A DNA stretch of 12,919 bases from Nitrosomonas sp. (lineage in GTDB: Bacteria; Pseudomonadota; Gammaproteobacteria; Burkholderiales; Nitrosomonadaceae), in the NCBI GenBank assembly GCA_005779435.1, contig SXJH01000021.1:1-12919 (forward strand), read 5' to 3'. The notes under the pieces were generated by a model. It did not search any database and was not told where the DNA came from. It saw nothing but the letters and a program-made list of their open reading frames with translations. The position numbers were made by a program, and so were the translations under genes. This document shows, one piece after another, positions 1 to 7,889 of the stretch. Within the stretch, counting starts at the first letter, position 1, and each line of letters begins with the position of its first letter.

Positions 1-1920
1 ATCGCCGGTCATGGCGACGGTCATGTTATGAGATTGCAGTGCCATGACAAGGCGTAATTTATGTTCCGGACTGGTTCGAGCGAAGATGTCGCAATCCAGC
101 ACAGCCGCTTTTAGCGCGGTGTCGTCCATTTTATCGAGGTCCGCACCGGTCAATACTGTCATGTGGTTTCGCAAGCCGATTTGCTCGCCGATTGCTGCCG
201 CTGTTTTAGCATGATCTCCGGTAATCATCTTCACGCAAATGCCGGCCGTATGACATTCGGCCACGGCTGCGACCGCTTCCGTACGCGGCGGATCAATCAT
301 GCCGGTCATACCGAGTAGCGTAAGCTCATTTTCGACATCGGCATGCTCGAGAATCGCATGTTCCGGCTTCATCGGCTTAACAGCAAATGCCAGTACGCGC
401 TGACCGAGCGCGGCGATGCTATCGGCTTTTTCCAGCCAATAATCCTTATTCAACGGTTCCGTGCGCCCGCCCGCACTTTGCCGGGCGCACATTGCAAGAA
501 TTCTTTCCGGCGCGCCTTTGACAAATACAAACCCATGTTGTTCGTGATCATGATTCAGCGTTGCCATGAAACGGTGCTTGGCATCAAAAGGAATGGCGTC
601 GGTGCGTGACCAGGCAATCTGCTCCTTGCGGATATCGATGCCCATCTTGCAGGCGAAAGCCAGCAATGCGCCTTCCATCGGATCGCCTTCCACTGTCCAT
701 ACACCGCCGGCATGATCGTGCAAGGATGCGTCGTTACATAAAGCGGCGGCACGGGCCAATTCTTCCAGCACGGCGTATTCGGACGGAGAAACTTCGGCAT
801 TTTCCAACAAGACGGAGCCCTGCGGCTCGTAACCGACGCCTTGCAGCGTAAACAGATGCCGGTGTGTCAGTACGGTGGAAACCATCATTTCATTGCGGGT
901 CAACGTACCGGTTTTGTCGGTGCAAATCACCGATACCGAACCAATGGTTTCAATCGCGGGCAGCCGCCGCACAATCGCATTGCGTCGCGCCATTGCCTGC
1001 ACACCTACCGCCAGCGTGATGGTTAGCACGGCGGGCAAGCCTTCGGGAATCGCCGCGACCGAAAGTCCCACTACCGCCATAAACAGCTCAGAGAATTCAT
1101 GATGACCGACAAAATAACCGTACACCAGCAACAGTGCCGCAACAAGCAAAATGAAGATAGTCAACCATTGGGAAAATATCCCCATTTGCCTGACCAACGG
1201 CGTGGTCAGCGTCTCAACTTCCGCTAGCAACCCGCTGATGCGGCCGATTTCGGTGGAAGCGCCTGTCGCCACCACCACGCCTTTACCTTGACCGGACGTA
1301 ACCAGCGTGCCGGAAAATGCCATACAGGAACGGTCCCCCACGGGCGCAGCGGCAGCTACCGTTTCGATTTGTTTTTGTACCGGCACGGATTCGCCGGTAA
1401 GAATCGCCTCTTGAATCTGCAAACCATGTGTTTTCAGCAGCCGCAAGTCTGCGGGAACTTTATCGCCCGCTTCGAGCAGCACAATATCTCCGGGTGCGAG
1501 TTTTTCTCCCTGGATGCTATAGCGCTTCCCGCCGCGCAGCACGGAAGCCTGGGGCGCCAGCATTTGGCGGATGGCATTCATCGCTTTTTCCGCTTTGCCT
1601 TCCTGAATGAAACCGATGAGAGCGTTGGCCAGTACCACCGCCAGAATGACGACAGTATCTACCCAATGATCCAGAATTGCTGTAATGACCGCAGAGCCAA
1701 GCAGCACATAAATCAGAATATTATGAAACTGAAGCAAGAACCGCCCGATGGAGCTACGTTTCGGCGGTTCCGGCAGTCGGTTGGGGCCATGGATTTTCAG
1801 CCGTGCCTCGGCTTCAAGCGGATTCAGACCTTCAGGTGTTGTCTCCATTGCCTGCAACGCCGTATCAACACGGATGTCATGCCAGGATGGCGGTATGTTT
1901 TTTATTTTCATTTCCTGCAT
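1..1920 (-). CDS. P2-type cation-transporting ATPase (calcium-pump-like), C-terminus beyond the window
   Basis: This is an inner-membrane ATP-driven cation pump of the P-type (E1-E2) family. The visible part is 640 codons read without a stop. Residues 1-60 form the N-terminal cation-ATPase domain. M1/M2 lie at about 60-105. The actuator loop carries TGES at 175-178. M4 carries IPEGLPA with Glu293, the position of a cation ligand in SERCA-type pumps. The phosphorylation motif DKTGTLT has its Asp at 335, KGAPE (nucleotide binding) is at 468-472, and ITGDH is at 566-570. The sequence ends at MTGD, so the DGVNDAP hinge motif and M5-M10 are missing only because of the window edge. The start at 1920 has GGTGA seven bases upstream; an in-frame ATG at 1935 lacks such a site. 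IPEGLP points to P2 pumps (Ca2+, possibly Na+ or Mn2+) rather than P1B heavy-metal pumps, and no CPC motif is seen. The exact ion is not determinable here. Confidence 0.93.
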   Translation of the reverse strand, partial: MQEMKIKNIPPSWHDIRVDTALQAMETTPEGLNPLEAEARLKIHGPNRLPEPPKRSSIGRFLLQFHNILIYVLLGSAVITAILDHWVDTVVILAVVLANALIGFIQEGKAEKAMNAIRQMLAPQASVLRGGKRYSIQGEKLAPGDIVLLEAGDKVPADLRLLKTHGLQIQEAILTGESVPVQKQIETVAAAAPVGDRSCMAFSGTLVTSGQGKGVVVATGASTEIGRISGLLAEVETLTTPLVRQMGIFSQWLTIFILLVAALLLVYGYFVGHHEFSELFMAVVGLSVAAIPEGLPAVLTITLAVGVQAMARRNAIVRRLPAIETIGSVSVICTDKTGTLTRNEMMVSTVLTHRHLFTLQGVGYEPQGSVLLENAEVSPSEYAVLEELARAAALCNDASLHDHAGGVWTVEGDPMEGALLAFACKMGIDIRKEQIAWSRTDAIPFDAKHRFMATLNHDHEQHGFVFVKGAPERILAMCARQSAGGRTEPLNKDYWLEKADSIAALGQRVLAFAVKPMKPEHAILEHADVENELTLLGMTGMIDPPRTEAVAAVAECHTAGICVKMITGDHAKTAAAIGEQIGLRNHMTVLTGADLDKMDDTALKAAVLDCDIFARTSPEHKLRLVMALQSHNMTVAMTGD

Positions 1921-1925
1921 AATCA

Positions 1926-1933
1926 CTTCACCC
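1926..1933 (-). promoter_or_regulatory. Ribosome binding site that decides the ATPase start
   Basis: On the minus strand GGGTGAAG precedes the ATG at 1920, with the GGTGA core seven bases from the start. The alternative in-frame ATG at 1935 overlaps this region and has no purine-rich stretch upstream, so 1920 is preferred. Confidence 0.5.
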
Positions 1934-1948
1934 ATCGGGAGTCGTTTT

Positions 1949-1990
1949 CGATAGCAAATTCATCCGTTTCTTGTTTCCGTTCAGCTATCG
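1949..1990. repeat. Inverted repeat in the ATPase leader
   Basis: CGATAGC (1949-1955) and GCTATCG (1984-1990) are perfect 7-bp inverted arms separated by 28 bases. They lie just upstream of the ATPase gene in the divergent region. They could form the base of a leader RNA hairpin or be a spaced operator, but arms of this length and spacing can also arise by chance. Confidence 0.3.
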
Positions 1991-1994
1991 TTCA

Positions 1995-2015
1995 GGAATT
2001 TTTTGCTTAAATTCC
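1995..2015. repeat. AT-rich inverted repeat in the divergent control region
   Basis: GGAATTT (1995-2001) and AAATTCC (2009-2015) are perfect 7-bp arms around a 7-base loop. There is no U-tract in the right place on either strand, so it does not look like an intrinsic terminator. An operator is possible. Confidence 0.35.
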
Positions 2016-2028
2016 GCGCCATTCATCG

Positions 2029-2075
2029 ATTAATATAAAGCAACGATTAAAGACCCTATTATGCTTAATATTAAT
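2029..2075. repeat. Long imperfect inverted repeat between the ATPase gene and the RND operon
   Basis: Arms ATTAATATAAAGC (2029-2041) and GCTTAATATTAAT (2063-2075) match at 12 of 13 positions, with one A:A mismatch and a 21-base centre. The repeat sits near the middle of the divergent intergenic region, where a regulator serving both directions would bind. Its role is inferred from position only. Confidence 0.45.
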
Positions 2076-2119
2076 GTTACTGGACCATAAATTTCATATA
2101 AGATTGCCGCTTCATTTTA

Positions 2120-2147
2120 TGTGAAAAATTTGTGAAGCAAGTATGAT
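2120..2147 (+). promoter_or_regulatory. Candidate activator-dependent promoter for the RND operon
   Basis: TGTGAA occurs at 2120-2125 and again at 2131-2136, an 11-bp period (one helical turn). A good -10 box, TATGAT, is at 2142-2147. At a 17-bp spacing the -35 position falls on the first repeat and has no TTGACA-like sequence. Direct repeats with 11-bp spacing over a poor -35 are the usual layout of OmpR/PhoB-type response-regulator sites. A start of transcription near 2153 would give a leader of about 30 bases. This is inference from layout; no regulator gene is visible nearby. Confidence 0.35.
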
Positions 2148-2173
2148 GAATTTGAATGTTTTTCGATAATGTA

Positions 2174-2178
2174 AAGGA
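2174..2178 (+). promoter_or_regulatory. Ribosome binding site that decides the start of the outer membrane channel gene
   Basis: AAGGA lies four bases before the ATG at 2183. The longer ORF from ATG 2156 has no such site and would put nine extra, partly charged residues in front of the signal peptide, so 2183 is preferred. Confidence 0.5.
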
Positions 2179-2182
2179 TTTT

Positions 2183-3451
2183 ATGCAGATTTACCCGCCG
2201 CGTTATTTGTTGCTAAGTGTCTTCCTATTCATTTCGCCGCTCCCCGTTTTAGCGCAGTCATCAGCCAAGCTTACCATCGAAGAAATACAGCGTATCGGAT
2301 TAGAAGCAAACGGTCTCGTCCAAGCCGCCCGTTCGCAAGTCAATATGGCGAAAGCTGGCGTAGTGGCGGCATCCGCATTTCTCAATCCGGAAGTAACCGT
2401 TACCGCAGGCCCGGACAGCAATCGCTATTCATTGGCGGTTACCGGCCCTACTTCAATGCAGCGCGCGGTCACGGTCAATCAGCCGATTGAAAATCCTTTC
2501 ATGCGCAGCGCCCGTATCAATGCATCGGAAGCCGTCGTGGATGCAAGCCGGGCCAGTTTCGATCAAGTGCGTGCCGATTTGGCGGCACAGCTACGTGTAC
2601 GTGCTTATGAATTGTTGCTGCGCCTAGAACAGGCGACCATAGAGCAAAGCATTTACGATTTATTGGAAAATTTGCGCAACCGTATCGCCGCCAATGTCGA
2701 AAGAGGCGAAGTCGCCCGATTTGAATTGATCCGCGCGGAAACCGAATTGCAAAGCGCGGCCAATCGCGCGCAAGCGGCGCATCTGACGGCACAACGCGCG
2801 CGGGTAATGCTGCTGCAATTGACAGCAGGAGCGATCCCAATCGATTTTGAGATTATTGGCTCATTGAAAGACCCGATTCAGTTGCCGCCGCTGGAAGAAC
2901 TGCGCGAACAAGTGCCCAAAGTCAATCCGGACGTAGTACGCCTGCAAGCCGAACAGGACCGCGCCAGCCATCGAATCAGCCAGGAAAAAGCTTCGGTATT
3001 GCCGCAGATCAGTGTGTTGTACACCAATTATCAGGATGCGCAATTTACCTCCAATATCGCCGGCGCGAGCGTTCGTATCCCGATTTGGTATCGTCGTCGC
3101 GGTGAAATCGACACCGCCATACACGATTCCGCACGCATCCGGGAAACACTCGAGTATCGCCGCTATGAAATCAGTCAATTGTTCGAAGCCGCCTGGCAAG
3201 CGCTGCAAATTGCACAACGGCGCGTGGATTTGTTTGAAGGCGGTTTGATCAAGGAAGCGGAAAACGTAGTACAAGTCGCGCAAACCGCCTATCGATTCGG
3301 TGAGCGCGGTTTAATCGAATTTTTGGATTCGCAACGTATTTTCCGCGGAATCATAAGCGATTCCATGCTGGCACGTTTTGAATTGCAGTCCGCAGCCGCC
3401 GAAATCGACCGCCTGCGCGCCCATTATCCCAAGGAGTTAATCCCAGAATGA
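2183..3451 (+). CDS. Outer membrane efflux channel protein, TolC/CzcC family
   Basis: This is the outer membrane duct of the tripartite efflux pump encoded with the next two genes. From the ATG at 2183 the product is 422 residues. Residues 1-24 are a Sec signal peptide (basic Arg7, a hydrophobic stretch, then PVLA before Gln25). The mature part is mostly long amphipathic alpha-helices rich in Ala, Gln, Arg and Glu, arranged as the two repeats of the outer membrane efflux protein family (about 30-225 and 240-415). This is the periplasmic barrel pattern of TolC-like proteins, and the length matches CzcC-type channels. No Cys follows the cleavage site, so unlike OprM or CusC it is not lipid-anchored. 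Its stop codon overlaps the adaptor start (ATGA), implying translational coupling. The family is clear; assignment to heavy-metal efflux rests on its neighbours. Confidence 0.92.
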   Translation: MQIYPPRYLLLSVFLFISPLPVLAQSSAKLTIEEIQRIGLEANGLVQAARSQVNMAKAGVVAASAFLNPEVTVTAGPDSNRYSLAVTGPTSMQRAVTVNQPIENPFMRSARINASEAVVDASRASFDQVRADLAAQLRVRAYELLLRLEQATIEQSIYDLLENLRNRIAANVERGEVARFELIRAETELQSAANRAQAAHLTAQRARVMLLQLTAGAIPIDFEIIGSLKDPIQLPPLEELREQVPKVNPDVVRLQAEQDRASHRISQEKASVLPQISVLYTNYQDAQFTSNIAGASVRIPIWYRRRGEIDTAIHDSARIRETLEYRRYEISQLFEAAWQALQIAQRRVDLFEGGLIKEAENVVQVAQTAYRFGERGLIEFLDSQRIFRGIISDSMLARFELQSAAAEIDRLRAHYPKELIPE

Positions 3452-4614
3452 ATTTCAAGTTAATTTTCATCGGCCTCACGGCTGTTGCCGCCTTATTACT
3501 GGCCGGATGCGACAAAAGCGAATCCAACAAAGCCGCCGGAAAAGATCAACAAGAATCGGCTGAAGAACGGGATTTCAACAGCATTACCGCCCGGCCGGAA
3601 ATATTGCATCGCTTGGAAATCGGCCAGCCGCACGTGATCGATCTCGCGGACAAAATTCAAGTCCCAGGCCGGATTCAGGTCGACGAGGAAAGAACCGCGC
3701 AAATCGGTTCTTATGTCACAGGACGAATCATCGAAATGTTCGTCATTTTGGGCGACTACGTTAAACCGGGGCAGAAATTAGCGCGTATCACCAGCCCGGA
3801 TTTAGCCAACGCCCAATTGGCTTATTTACGCGCCTTATCTCGGGCGGTCGTCACGACCAAATCACTCGAGCGTGCGCGCCATCTACTGGCAGCCGATGCA
3901 ATACCGTTGGCCGAAGTCGAGCGGCGGCAATCCGAGCTTGAAATCGCACAAGCTGAGCTCGGTGCGGCGGCAGACCTGCTCAGGTCGTTTGGCATGGGAG
4001 AAGCGGAATTTAAAGAACTCAAGCAAAAAAGCAAAGTTCTGCCGTGGCTGGATATCAAATCAACCCGGGAAGGCTACGTGATTGCACGTAACGTAATTGT
4101 GGGTCAAGTAGTACAACCTGCCGATCCGTTGTTTCAGATTGCCGATCTGTCTCACGTTTGGGTGGTTGGCGATGTCCCCGAGCAAATCGCGCGCGATGTC
4201 GGACTGGAGCAGCATGTCGAAATCAACGTTCCTGCATTGGGACCGCATCTTTTCGATGGCGTAATCATTTTTGTTTCGGATACCGTCAATCGCCTAACCC
4301 GTACGGTGATGACGCGCGTTATGGTGGAAAATCCGGAACGCAAGCTGAAACCGGATATGCTGGCCAATATGCATATCACGGACGCGCAACACAAAGTATT
4401 GGTTGTCCCGGAATCGGCCGTGGTGCGTGAATTAAATCAGGATTATGTCTTTGTTGCCGTCAGCGATAACCAATTCCAGCGCGTACCGGTTCAACTGGAT
4501 AAAGAAGTAGCCAATTTACGCCCGGTACTGCAAGGATTGACGATCGACCAGCGCATTGTGATTTCAGGTGCTTTTCACTTAGACAGCGAGCGCAAGCTTG
4601 CCGAACTGGAGTAA
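3448..4614 (+). CDS. RND efflux periplasmic adaptor lipoprotein, CzcB/CusB-like
   Basis: This membrane fusion protein joins the inner-membrane RND pump to the outer membrane channel. It has 388 residues. A lipoprotein signal peptide ends in the lipobox LAGC (18-21), so Cys21 should be lipidated. Asp22 follows, the +2 residue that in enterobacteria retains lipoproteins in the inner membrane (AcrA also has Asp there), which fits an adaptor. Residues 23-45 are a charged linker. The biotinyl-lipoyl-like half motifs are around 85-118 (GSYVTGRI, VKPGQKL) and 203-232. The alpha-hairpin is about 118-195, the beta-barrel about 235-305 and the membrane-proximal domain about 310-388. The Met-rich metal site near the N-terminus of CusB and the His-rich segment of some CzcB proteins are both absent. 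AAGGAG at 3431-3436, 11 bases before the ATG, is the likely ribosome site. The substrate cannot be read from this protein alone. Confidence 0.93.
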   Translation: MNFKLIFIGLTAVAALLLAGCDKSESNKAAGKDQQESAEERDFNSITARPEILHRLEIGQPHVIDLADKIQVPGRIQVDEERTAQIGSYVTGRIIEMFVILGDYVKPGQKLARITSPDLANAQLAYLRALSRAVVTTKSLERARHLLAADAIPLAEVERRQSELEIAQAELGAAADLLRSFGMGEAEFKELKQKSKVLPWLDIKSTREGYVIARNVIVGQVVQPADPLFQIADLSHVWVVGDVPEQIARDVGLEQHVEINVPALGPHLFDGVIIFVSDTVNRLTRTVMTRVMVENPERKLKPDMLANMHITDAQHKVLVVPESAVVRELNQDYVFVAVSDNQFQRVPVQLDKEVANLRPVLQGLTIDQRIVISGAFHLDSERKLAELE

Positions 4615-4620
4615 CCCATA

Positions 4621-7600
4621 ATGGCAGCAATCGTTCGTGCAATGCTGAACCAGCGTCTGCTGGTGTTGATTATCGGGTTGATATTATGCGCTGCCGGTGT
4701 CGGAGCGATTAGAACGCTGACGGTGGATGCATTTCCGGATGTGACCAACATTCAGGTGCAAGTGGCCACGGTAGCCATTGGCCGCAGCCCGGAAGAAATG
4801 GAACGCTTGGTTACCGTGCCGGTGGAAATTGCCATGACCGGTTTGCCGGGATTGGTCGAAATGCGTTCGATGAATAAAAGCGGATTATCGCTGATTACGC
4901 TGGTATTTACCGATCAGACCGATGTCTATTTTGCGCGGCAATTGGTCATGGAGCGCATTATCGACGTCACGCCGCGCCTGATACCGGGCATCACGCCGGT
5001 GCTTGGACCGGTTTCAACCGGCTTGGGCGAGGTTTATCAATACACCATCGAGCATCCGGATGACGGAAAACGAGCCTTGACCGTCGAAGAACTGATGGAA
5101 CGGCGCACCATCCAGGATTGGGTAGTGCGCCCGATGCTGCGTTCGATTCGCGGCGTGGCGGAAATCAACTCGATCGGCGGTCACGTCAAGGAGTATCAGG
5201 TTTACGCCGATCCGAACAAGCTGCGCCATTACGACTTGACGTTAACCGATGTCGACCGCGCTCTAGCGAGCAACAACGCCAACGCCAGCGGCAATATTCT
5301 GGCACTGCATTACGAGCAATACTTGATTCGCGGCGTCGGGCTGATTTCCAGTTTGGAAGATATCCGCAATATTGTGCTCAGGGAAATGGACGGCGTTCCG
5401 GTCTATGTGCGTGACGTTGCACATGTCACCTTCGGCGGCGAAGTGCGCCAGGGCGCCAGCATCAAAAACGGCGACACCGAATCGGTTGCCGGTATCGTGA
5501 TGATGCTGCGCGGCGGCAATGCCAAGGAAATCGTCGGACGCATCAAGGAAAAAGTCAACGAAATCAACGAACGCGGAATACTACCCGGCGGCTTGCAAAT
5601 CGTACCGTTTTACGATCGCACCGATCTGGTCGATGGCGCATTGTCGACAGTTCAGACCACGCTGATGGAATCGCTGATACTGGTCATCGTGGTGCTATCG
5701 ATATTTTTGGGTACCGTGCGCACCAGTTTTGTCGTGTGTTTCACGTTGATCATCACACCGCTGATTACTTTTCTGGTGATGAATTATTACGGTATGCCCG
5801 CCAATTTGATGTCGCTCGGCGGATTGACCATTGCACTGGGCATGATGGTCGATCCGACCGTGGTCGTGGTTGAAAATATTTATCAGCGCCTCGGCGAAGC
5901 CAAAGACACCGGAAAATCCAAATTCAATGTCATTGTCGACGCGGTTGCGGAAGTCGGCACGCCGGTTATTTTCGGCTTGATCGTGACCGTGCTGGTATTC
6001 CTGCCGTTGATGACGCTGGAAGGCATGGAAGGAAAAACCTTCAGTCCGCTCGCCGTGACCATTTCGATTTCGCTGTTCATCGCACTGCTGGTATCGCTAT
6101 TGCTCTCCCCGGTGCTATGCGATTATTTGCTAAAAGGCGGCAGTGAAGAAGACACCAAGATTATCGCGGTGATGAAAAATGCGTATCTGAGCTTTTACGA
6201 TCTGGCCAACCGCAATCAAAAGAAAACCATGATCGTTGCAATTTCCGCATTGATGCTGGCGTTTGCGTTATTTCCATTGCTCGGCAAATCGTTTATCCCG
6301 ATCATGAAGGAGGGCGCGGTAACGCCGGTCATTATTCGCGCACCGTCCATTTCTTTGGATGAAGCGATCATAATTGAAACGGAGGCGATGAAGGCGATTG
6401 CCGCAATTCCAGGGGTTAAATCGGTCGTTTCCAAACTCGGTCGCGGAGAAACGCCCGCCGATCCCGCATCGCAGAACGAATCCGATCCGATTGCCGATCT
6501 CGACTTGATCGGATCGGGCCGCACGCAAGCGGAAATCGAAGAAGATATTCGAAAAGCATTGGCTGCACTGCCGGGTGTCAATATCGTGATCTCGCAACCG
6601 ATCGCGCAGCGGGTCGATGAAATGGTGACCGGCGTACGTTCACAGGTAGCTATCAAGATTTTTGGCGACGATTTGGAAGAATTACGCAAGCTATCCGAAC
6701 AAGTGGCACGTATCGTCAAATCGACTCGCGGTGCCCGCGATATTCGTATCGAACGGCTATCCGGTCAGCAGGAATTGACGATCAACATCGACCGCCGCGC
6801 TATTGCACGCCACGGCATCAATGTATCCGATGTCAATGAATTGATCTCCACCGCAGTCGGCGGTAAGGCGGTTACGCAGGTTTTTGAAGGCGAACGGCGC
6901 TTTACGCTGCTGTTGAGATTCCCGGAAGGATTCCGCCACGATGTCGAAGCCATTAAGGAATTGTTGCTCAGACCGGCCATCAACGGCGTACCGGGTGGAG
7001 CGGGTGTACCGGGAACCGGCGGCATGCTGGTGCCGCTCAGCGCGGTGGCGGATATAAAAGTGGTCGACGGTCCGGCGATTATCTCGCGTGAATTTGCCAA
7101 GCGCCGCGTGGTTGTAGGCGCCAACGTTCATGAACGCGATCTGGGCGGTTTTGTTGCCGAATTGCAGGAACGCACTGCAAAAGAAATCAAACTACCGCCG
7201 GGGTATTATTTCTCGTGGGGCGGACAATTTGAAAACATGGAACGCGCAATGGCTAAACTGTCCGTCATTGTACCGATCACACTCGCCGCCATTTTCTTCC
7301 TATTATTCATGCTGTTCAATTCGGTCAAAATGGCAATCCTCATCTACCTGGTGCTGCCGTTTGCATCGGTCGGCGGTGTTGTCGGACTGTTTGTAACCGG
7401 ACAGTATTTGTCGGTACCGGCATCGGTGGGCTTTATTGCCGTATGGGGAACTTCCATCCTGAACGGCGTGGTGCTGATCTCCTTTTTGCGCGAATTGCGT
7501 CAGAAAGGCTTCAGTGTGCAGGAAGCCGCCAGAAAAGCCTGCGCACAGCGTTTCCGTCCGGTTATGATGACTGCGGCCACGACGGTGCTGGGTCTAGCCC

Positions 7601-7812
7601 CTTTTCTGATAGCAACGGGATTAGGCTCAGAAATACAGAAACCGCTCGCTGTTGTGGTCATTTTCGGATTGACGACCGCGACGATGATGACGATGGTGGT
7701 GATGCCGATGATTTACCGCTGGTTTGACGACATACCGGATAAAAAAGTACCGGACAAAGCTGATCCGGCTTCTATACCGGCGGCACCCTCGGTCTTGGTC
7801 AAACAAACCTAA
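4621..7812 (+). CDS. Heavy-metal efflux RND pump, CzcA/CusA family
   Basis: This is the proton-driven inner-membrane pump of the tripartite exporter, 1063 residues, the usual length for HME-RND proteins. TM1 is at about 12-30, followed by DAFPDVTNIQVQV and TGLPGLVEMRS, and then TDVYFARQLV, STGLGEVYQYT and IQDWVVRP, all close to CzcA. TM2-TM6 span about 340-490 and TM7-TM12 follow from about 525. TM4 carries Asp411 and Glu418 (VDPTVVVVEN), equivalent to CzcA D408 and E415, but the position of CzcA D402 is Ala405. The periplasmic RVDEMVTGVRSQV (664-676) is CzcA-like, and the methionines of the CusA copper/silver pathway are not seen where I can align them. A Gly/Pro-rich insertion covers 788-801. 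GGAG lies nine bases before the start, and the gene begins six bases after the adaptor stop. A divalent cation (Zn, Co, Cd or Ni) is more likely than Cu/Ag, but this is inference. Confidence 0.94.
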   Translation: MAAIVRAMLNQRLLVLIIGLILCAAGVGAIRTLTVDAFPDVTNIQVQVATVAIGRSPEEMERLVTVPVEIAMTGLPGLVEMRSMNKSGLSLITLVFTDQTDVYFARQLVMERIIDVTPRLIPGITPVLGPVSTGLGEVYQYTIEHPDDGKRALTVEELMERRTIQDWVVRPMLRSIRGVAEINSIGGHVKEYQVYADPNKLRHYDLTLTDVDRALASNNANASGNILALHYEQYLIRGVGLISSLEDIRNIVLREMDGVPVYVRDVAHVTFGGEVRQGASIKNGDTESVAGIVMMLRGGNAKEIVGRIKEKVNEINERGILPGGLQIVPFYDRTDLVDGALSTVQTTLMESLILVIVVLSIFLGTVRTSFVVCFTLIITPLITFLVMNYYGMPANLMSLGGLTIALGMMVDPTVVVVENIYQRLGEAKDTGKSKFNVIVDAVAEVGTPVIFGLIVTVLVFLPLMTLEGMEGKTFSPLAVTISISLFIALLVSLLLSPVLCDYLLKGGSEEDTKIIAVMKNAYLSFYDLANRNQKKTMIVAISALMLAFALFPLLGKSFIPIMKEGAVTPVIIRAPSISLDEAIIIETEAMKAIAAIPGVKSVVSKLGRGETPADPASQNESDPIADLDLIGSGRTQAEIEEDIRKALAALPGVNIVISQPIAQRVDEMVTGVRSQVAIKIFGDDLEELRKLSEQVARIVKSTRGARDIRIERLSGQQELTINIDRRAIARHGINVSDVNELISTAVGGKAVTQVFEGERRFTLLLRFPEGFRHDVEAIKELLLRPAINGVPGGAGVPGTGGMLVPLSAVADIKVVDGPAIISREFAKRRVVVGANVHERDLGGFVAELQERTAKEIKLPPGYYFSWGGQFENMERAMAKLSVIVPITLAAIFFLLFMLFNSVKMAILIYLVLPFASVGGVVGLFVTGQYLSVPASVGFIAVWGTSILNGVVLISFLRELRQKGFSVQEAARKACAQRFRPVMMTAATTVLGLAPFLIATGLGSEIQKPLAVVVIFGLTTATMMTMVVMPMIYRWFDDIPDKKVPDKADPASIPAAPSVLVKQT

Positions 7813-7829
7813 GGAATCGCCGACTTATT

Positions 7830-7871
7830 CTGAATGCGTCATTCCGGCCTTCGCCGGAATGACGCATTCAG
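7830..7871. repeat. REP-like perfect palindrome with 19-bp stem
   Basis: Arms ctgaatgcgtcattccggc (7830-7848) and its exact reverse complement (7853-7871) enclose the 4-base loop CTTC. It starts 18 bases after the RND stop codon. There is no U-tract, so it is not a classical intrinsic terminator, but a stem this strong can protect the 3' end of the operon mRNA or attenuate readthrough. The core GTCATTCCGGC/GCCGGAATGAC resembles intergenic REP-type elements dispersed in many proteobacterial genomes. Dispersal cannot be tested from one window. Confidence 0.75.
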
Positions 7872-7889
7872 CGTTTCCCTAACATTCAC

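Noticed and set aside
1288..2010. 240-residue plus-strand reading frame
   Set aside because: It lies opposite the ATPase gene, whose motifs (TGES, IPEGLP, DKTGTLT) are unambiguous on the other strand. The product is rich in His, Arg, Cys and Gln and has no recognisable domain, so it is an antisense shadow.
2156..2182. Upstream ATG for the outer membrane channel gene
   Set aside because: It has no ribosome site and adds nine residues in front of a normal signal peptide, whereas ATG 2183 has AAGGA upstream.
6216..6719. 167-residue minus-strand reading frame inside the RND gene
   Set aside because: The RND frame is full length and well conserved through this region. The opposite-strand product is a compositional by-product rich in Ile, Ser and Thr without family features.
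4621..7812. Copper/silver pump (CusA) assignment
   Set aside because: The periplasmic segments follow CzcA and the CusA methionine relay is not seen. Only the TM4 Ala resembles CusA, which is not enough for a cusA symbol.
7830..7871. Classical Rho-independent terminator for the RND operon
   Set aside because: The stem is strong but no T-run follows on the plus strand, so it is listed as a REP-like palindrome instead.
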